Shown piece by piece: positions 59,008 to 64,000 of a stretch of 64,000 nt of DNA. This stretch comes from Lathyrus oleraceus (Eukaryota > Streptophyta > Magnoliopsida > Fabales > Fabaceae). Location of the stretch: NCBI RefSeq assembly GCF_024323335.1, contig NC_066579.1, positions 357,508,900-357,572,899 of the forward strand. The letters run 5' to 3'. How positions within the stretch are numbered: position 1 is the first letter of the stretch; every line of letters starts with the position of its first letter. The position numbers were made by a program, and so were the translations under genes. The notes beneath the pieces were generated by a model. It made no database searches and was not told the origin of the DNA. It saw nothing but the letters and a program-made list of their open reading frames with translations.

Positions 59008-60514
59008 ATGGATTATGGACGAAGGAACACTAAGAAGTACAGTTTCAAATGTCCCCACTTGAAAGAGTTAAGGAAGCTATCATCTTTTGTATTAGATCCT
59101 TTGGACTTCAAGCAACGTCATGGGAAGCTTCTGTATATCTTGTCTGCTGATGTGGTTGAAGGACTCTTGAGTGTGTTGGTTCAGCTTTATGACCCTCTCC
59201 ATCATTCTTCAATTTTCCTGATTATCAGCTTGTTCTTATGTTAAAGGAGTGTGGCAATCTCTTGGGAATACCTGTTTCTAGCAAAGTTCCTTTTAGTGGA
59301 TTGGAAGAGATCCTTATATCTCATCTTATAGCTGAAGCTCTTCACTTGAAGAAGTCTGAGATTGAGGCTCATTGGGTGAAGAAAGGAGGATTATTTGGGT
59401 TAACTTCTGAGTCCCTCATCAAGGAAGCTATTGCCTTTGCTCAAGCCGATAGTGTAGATGCTTTTGAAGCTGTCTCTGTGATGTTCATCTATGGTGTAGC
59501 TTTGTTCCCTAACATTGACGGTCTTGTTGATGTTAACGCCATTAGAATTTTCATAATTGGGAATCCTGTGCCTACTCTGTTAGGTGATATGTACTTATCT
59601 TTGCATCTAAGAAATTCTAAAGGTGGTGGAACAACCGTCTGTTGTGTTCCTCTTCTGTACAAGTGGTTTATTTCGCACTTGCCTTAGACACCTGCTTTTG
59701 TGGAGAACAAACAATGTCTATGGTGGTCTCAGAGACTTATGTCTCTCACTAATGATGATATAGTTTGGTATGATCCTTCATTAAGCAGTTTGGATATTAT
59801 TGATAGTTGTGGTGAATTCTCTAATGTGCCTCTCATTGGTACATAAGGAGGAATCAACTACAACCCTGCTTTGGCTCGTCGTCAACTTGGGTTCCCCTTG
59901 AGAGACAAACCTAATAACACTTTGTTAGAAGATCTTTTCTATCAAGAGGGTAAAGATTTCCAACATTGGAAGAAAAAGATTGTGCATGCTTGGCATAATG
60001 TGCATAGGTAACGAAGATCCGAGCTTGGTCCACGCAATTGTGTAGCTTTGGAAGCTTACACTCTTTGGGTTGAAGAAGAGAGCTTTGGAGTTGAAAATGC
60101 CTTATGCATGTGAAAGACCTATGTCTATGGTTGTGGTTGAGCCATTAACTCTCCCTAACCAAGATGTAGAGGAGTTGGAAGACGCGCTCACCAAGATGAA
60201 GCAAGAGAGGGATATGTGAGAAGAGCGTTTCCATGCTTTGAGCCGAAAGCATGAGGAGTTGCAGCTTGAGTCAAAGGACAAAGATGCACTTATTGAGCTA
60301 CTTGAAGACCGAGTGACAAAGAGACAGAGAGAACCAGAGGTTTCATCTTCCTCTAGTATGCCTCAGCCTTCCTTTGCTTGGAAGAAGATTATTGATCAGC
60401 TTATCCTTGAGAAGACTTAGATGAAGGCTTCTTTTGAGTCCGAGATTCGACGCATCCGAAGGAAGTACGCGCCTACAGCCAGATCTTCTGACATTGTTGT
60501 TAAGGATCCTTAGG
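59008..60514 (+). pseudogene. Ogre ORF1 (element H)
   Basis: ATG at 59008 starts MDYGRRNTKKYSFKCPHLKE. A 1-base frameshift near 59205 falls after VQLYDPLHH. The frame resumes with GIPVSSKVPFSGLEEIL, NIDGLVDVNAIRIF, NPVPTLLGDMYLSLHLRN and GGGTTVCCVPLLYKWFISHLP, then TAG at 59685-59687. Further traces include GGINYNPALARRQLGFPLRD, FYQEGKDFQHWKKK and a coiled-coil-like tail (HEELQLESKDKDALIELLED) to about 60420, with more stops. Homologous to D ORF1. The TAG after HLP is at the same codon as in F. Confidence 0.88.
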
Positions 60515-60700
60515 ATGACTAGTCTCCTTTTCTCTTGTATTTTCATTTGGTTTATGAAACTATACTCATTGTAATCCTTCCAATTATATAAATAAAAGAG
60601 ATTTTTATGGTCATATCAAATTATTGCAATTGTTGCTAAATATATATATTTGCAAATAAAATAGTAAGTTCCTTGAAAATAAAAATAATCAAGCATTGCA
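60515..60700 (+). other. ORF1-gag spacer of H
   Basis: AT-rich spacer, no gene. Confidence 0.5.
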
Positions 60701-61062
60701 TTTCATGCATCATTTGCATAGCAGGTTTCTCTTTCGCCAGATGTCTTATTGGTATTTTTTCCGTGCTTCAGCCAAGTTGACTCATCGATACAATACCCGT
60801 GCCAATCACTCAAAGATTATGGAGCATCTAGAGCAAGAGAACAAAGATTTGAAGGACAAAATTTCCTGTCTGACTGCCATGATGGAGTCAGTGCTAGCCG
60901 CTCAGAGCCAATCTTCTCCAACACCATCAACTCCTCCTCCTCAGAGGACTTCTATTTTCGAGGTTGCTACTTCTACCATTCCTGCAACTTCTGCTCATTT
61001 TGCGCCTAACATGCTTGCTGGATTCCCGTGTGGAATGCCACCTAACTTCGTGCCTGAAGGTT
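60701..61062 (+). pseudogene. Ogre gag, N-terminal remnant (element H)
   Basis: Matches the start of D gag: KLTHRYNTRANHSKIMEHLE, a Leu/Glu heptad-like stretch, a Ser/Pro-rich linker and GMPPNFVPEG. Right after this, at 61063, the sequence jumps to the region just before protease, so capsid and nucleocapsid are deleted, about 1.5 kb judging from D and C. Confidence 0.85.
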
Positions 61063-62199
61063 GATGCGCCTGCAGTAGAATCTGTTAGTGCTCCAAAGTG
61101 TCAGTCTAGTGAATCCAGGGGTTTGAAGCCTAATGATGATGATGAGGTGCTCAGATTGAATAAGAAGAGCGAGTTCAATGTGGTGGAGCAGTTGCTCCAA
61201 ACTCCCTCAAAGATTTTAGTGTTGTCTCTGCTAATGAATTCATAAGCGCACAGAGAAGCACTACAGAAAGTTCTAGAGCAAGTGTATGTGGAACATGATG
61301 TTAAGGTGGATTTGTTTGATCATATTGTAGCTAACATCACTTCCTACAATAACCTCAGTTTCTGTGATGAAGAACTCCCCAAGGAGGGTAGAAATCATAA
61401 CTTGGCTCTGCATATCTCAATGAATTGCAAAGATGACGCTCTGTTAAATGTGTTAGTAGACACCGGGTCTTCATTGAATGTACTTCCTAAGTCAACTCTA
61501 TCAAGGTTCTCATATCAAGGAGCTCCTATGAGGTATAGTGGCGTGATCGTCAAAGCATTTGACGACTCTCGCAAAACTGTGATTGGCATAGTAGACCTTC
61601 CAATAAAGATAGGCCTGAGTGATTTCCAAATTTCTTTCCAAGTAATGGATATCCACCCGGCCTATAGCTGTTTGTTGGGAAGGTCATGGATTCATGAGGA
61701 AGGACCCGTCACTTTGACGTTGCATCAAAAGCTGAAATTTGTCAAGAATGGGAAACTTGTTATTGTTGGCGGGGAGAAGGAGTTGTTAGTTAGCCACCTG
61801 TCATCTTTCTCTTATGTAGAAGCTGAGGACGAGGTTGAAACGCCGTTCCAAGCCTTATCTATTGCTGAAGAAAAGAGAGTTGGGGCACCCATGTCCTCAT
61901 TTAAAGATGCGCTGAGAATTGTTGAAGATGGTCAGTCTGATTAGTGGGGACGAATGGTAGAGGTCTCCAATAACAATAGAAGAGCCGATTTGGGTTCCCA
62001 ACGAGGTTCATCAATGGTTAGATCTGAAGATGCTCAACCCAGTTTTCCATAGCGGAGGGTTCATTCATGGTAATGAACAACACTTAGCTGTTGTGCTAGA
62101 GGGTGATGAAGATGAAGATTGCACCAATTTTGTGACGCATGGAAAAACTTGCAACAATTGGACTGCTGTTGATATTCCTGTTATTATGCATAGACCTAA
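61063..62199 (+). pseudogene. Ogre protease region (element H)
   Basis: Frame from VDAPAVESVSAPK. TAA lies after LSLLMNS at 61243-61245, where C has a Glu codon. Then comes an open stretch with the active site VDTGSSLNVLP (about 61459) and SCLLGRSWIHEEG, ending at TAG 61942-61944. Weaker traces continue to the splice donor at 62200. Homologous to C 11550-12639. Confidence 0.87.
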
Positions 62200-62464
62200 G
62201 TAATTGCTTTTATTTGTTTTTAAAAATCCTTCTCCTATGCCTAAGGGAGAAGTGAACATTGTTTGGGCATTTTCAAATTTGATCATCAATAAAATATAAT
62301 TCTATTCATCCACATCTATGATGTTTTATTTTTACTTTTTGCTTTATTCTGAAAAATGGTAATCACAAAAATCATAAATAAATAAATAAATAATAATTTG
62401 CCCATCTGCATAATATTTGGTCACAAATCACTTCTCTAAAATCAAAAATCAAATCATTATGCAG
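62200..62464 (+). other. Pro-RT intron (element H)
   Basis: AT-rich 265-bp gap. Donor CTAA|GTAATTG and acceptor TATGCAG| match those of C. A base missing just after the acceptor (relative to C) would shift the frame. Confidence 0.68.
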
Positions 62465-62861
62465 GTTGGTTTCTAAACCATTGAATACAATGATCCTTCT
62501 CCTTCTCTTAATTTTGAATTCCCTGTGTTTGAGGCTGAGGAGGAAAGTGATGAAGACGTATCTGATGAATTGTATCGTCTTCTTGAGCATGAAGGAAAAG
62601 CCATTCAGCCGTTTGAAGAGCAGATTAAGTTAGTCAACTTGGATTCCGAGGATGATGTGAAGGAAGTCAAGATTGGGTCTCGACTGTATCCTGAAGTTAA
62701 GAAGGGGTTGATTAATCTTCTCCGAGAATATTCAGATGTGTTTGCTTGGTCCTATCAAGACATGCCTGGGTTGGATTCTAAGATTTTGGAGCATTGATTG
62801 TCGTTGAATCCAGAATGCCCACCAATCAAGCAGAAGTTGAGGAGAACTTATCCTGATATGG
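62465..62861 (+). pseudogene. Start of Ogre RT region (element H)
   Basis: Acidic linker (FEAEEESDEDVSDELYRLLE), LREYSDVFAWSYQDMPGLD, then TGA at 62795-62797 where A and C have His-Arg/His-Lys followed by Leu. The frame goes on with CPPIKQKLRRTYPDM and is cut by LTR J before any catalytic motif. Confidence 0.87.
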
Positions 62862-64000
62862 TGTAACACCCCAAAATTTGCCCTCCTCATTCATGCATTC
62901 ATTTAGCATTTCATATTGCATTTCATCATGTCAATCAGAATTAGATCCGAAAAAAAAAAAAAAAACGAAAAAAGAAAAGGAAAAAAAATGAAAAATAAAT
63001 AAATAAATAAATAAATAAATAAAATATAATAAAAAATTTTGGACTTGGGTCTCTCTCATTTGAGCCCACAAAACCATGAAATTCAGTCTATAAATACCAA
63101 GGCTTCACTTGAGAAAAAGGAAGAGAAGCAAAATACTCTGAGGTTTCCTTGAAACAAAACCCTTGACAAAACCTGGAGAGAAACCTGACAGAGAACTCAG
63201 AGTAACCCCCAGGCAACTCTGAAAAATTCAATCTGACTCACACACTTTCATTGCCTTGCAAACCCAGCCGTGCCATTTGATTTCAACCGGTCTCTCCCAT
63301 CAGGTTTGCCTCATTCCCATGATTTTATGCTCTTAATTTGGATCATCTGAATGTATGAGGTATGATGGATGAATTTCATTATGTTTTTGCCCACGGGTTT
63401 AATTATGCATGAATGGGTGAAACCTATGCCTTGAATGTTTAATCACATGATTTCTGAAATGTATGCCACAGGGTTTGAGGTTTCTGAAACCATACTGTTA
63501 TTCATGAAAAAAATGCTTATCGTGTTTCACTAACCCTTTTGTTGAGTTTTTGTGAGGGCTCACAGACTCTTGCAGAGATGGTTTGCGTGGTTTTCCCACT
63601 TTATTTGTGGGATATCCCCTGGAGGTTCATTCCGATTACCTGTACTGACTCACTTTTCTTTGATGGCATTAGCTTGGGAGGTCCCTAGGTTTCTTACTCC
63701 TTTAATTGCTGTTACTTCGGATCTTCATCCGTGTGGTACTTTTACCTCTTTTCCGCATTTTATCGCTTTCTTAGCTGGAAGACCTCGATAGGAGGCATTT
63801 GTTTTCTTTTGTTTATTTACTTCTGAGCCCCTTGTTGGCACATTTACTTTATACATGTTTGTTTTGTATGTGTTCGTATCCCTGCAGGTAGCGCGGTTCC
63901 TTCATCAAGGACTGCCTTTTTGCCCTTGAGCATCCCAAACCCTAAAACCCAAAGCAACACGTTAACTCCTTCTACTACAGGCGAGTAAGTCTCCAAAGGT
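62862..64000 (+). repeat. LTR J (5' part; runs off the window)
   Basis: Starts TGTAACACCCCAAAATTTGC inside H RT. Closely similar to the A/B LTR (5321 on), including an A-rich (AAAT)n tract at about 62947-63035, GAGGGCTCACA, TTCCGATTACCTGTACTGAC, and GCGAGTAAGTCTCCAAAGGT at the window edge. It marks an A/B-type element whose body lies to the right. Confidence 0.88.

Larger units (their letters stand above)
52105..62861 (+). mobile_element. Ogre element H, 5' LTR to RT, inserted in F
   Basis: LTR (with solo LTR I inside), PBS, leader, ORF1, a gag with its middle deleted, protease, intron and the first part of RT, where LTR J interrupts. Inserted in ORF1 of F. Same family as D and F. Confidence 0.87.

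Overview
This window is plant nuclear DNA made almost entirely of nested LTR retrotransposons. I see no intact host gene and no rRNA or tRNA gene. The dominant elements are very large Ty3/gypsy elements of the Tat/Ogre type. The evidence is LTRs of 1.6-5.5 kb, an extra ORF1 upstream of gag, an intron between protease and reverse transcriptase, a second RNase H domain, and a primer-binding site TGGCGACTCTGCTGGGG. A SIRE/Maximus-like Ty1/copia element with an envelope-like ORF is also present. This combination points to a legume with a large genome, most likely tribe Fabeae (pea, vetch, lentil, Lathyrus). The species is inferred, not shown.

Layout. 1-9989 (+): Ogre element A (pol, 3' UTR, LTR) runs directly into deleted element B and shares one LTR with it. 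9990-10105: a rearrangement junction. 10106-23945 (+): element C, with gag-pro, intron, RT-RH-INT, a 3' UTR with a palindromic minisatellite, and a 5.5-kb LTR. That LTR holds fragments of three unrelated host genes (indole-3-glycerol-phosphate synthase, an Hsp110-like protein, a PPR-DYW protein). 23946-43206 (-): element D, with 5' LTR, PBS, leader, ORF1 and gag. D is interrupted by a complete non-autonomous copia element E (25555-33165, TSD ctcat) and by solo LTR K (33586-35572, TSD ctttg). 43207-46481 (-): partial LTR G, same family as the LTR of C. 46482-52104 (+): element F (partial LTR, PBS, leader, partial ORF1), interrupted by element H. 52105-62861 (+): element H (LTR, PBS, leader, ORF1, deleted gag, protease, intron, start of RT), whose LTR holds solo LTR I (56596-57956, TSD gccaa) and whose RT is cut by LTR J (62862 to the window end).

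How the parts fit. Every Ogre coding region carries stops, frameshifts or deletions, so none is autonomous as read. The most interesting signals are non-coding: a four-hairpin array with compensatory base changes just after the pol stop in A, B and C; a covarying hairpin in the 5' leader of D, F and H; a PBS-like decamer inside the LTR ends of several families; and two unrelated tandem-repeat arrays in equivalent 3' UTR positions.

Limits. All similarity statements come from reading the sequence and from memory of protein families. No alignment or folding program was run. LTR borders with both a TG/CA end and a target-site duplication (E, K, I) are firm. The others are set by one end or by comparison between copies.
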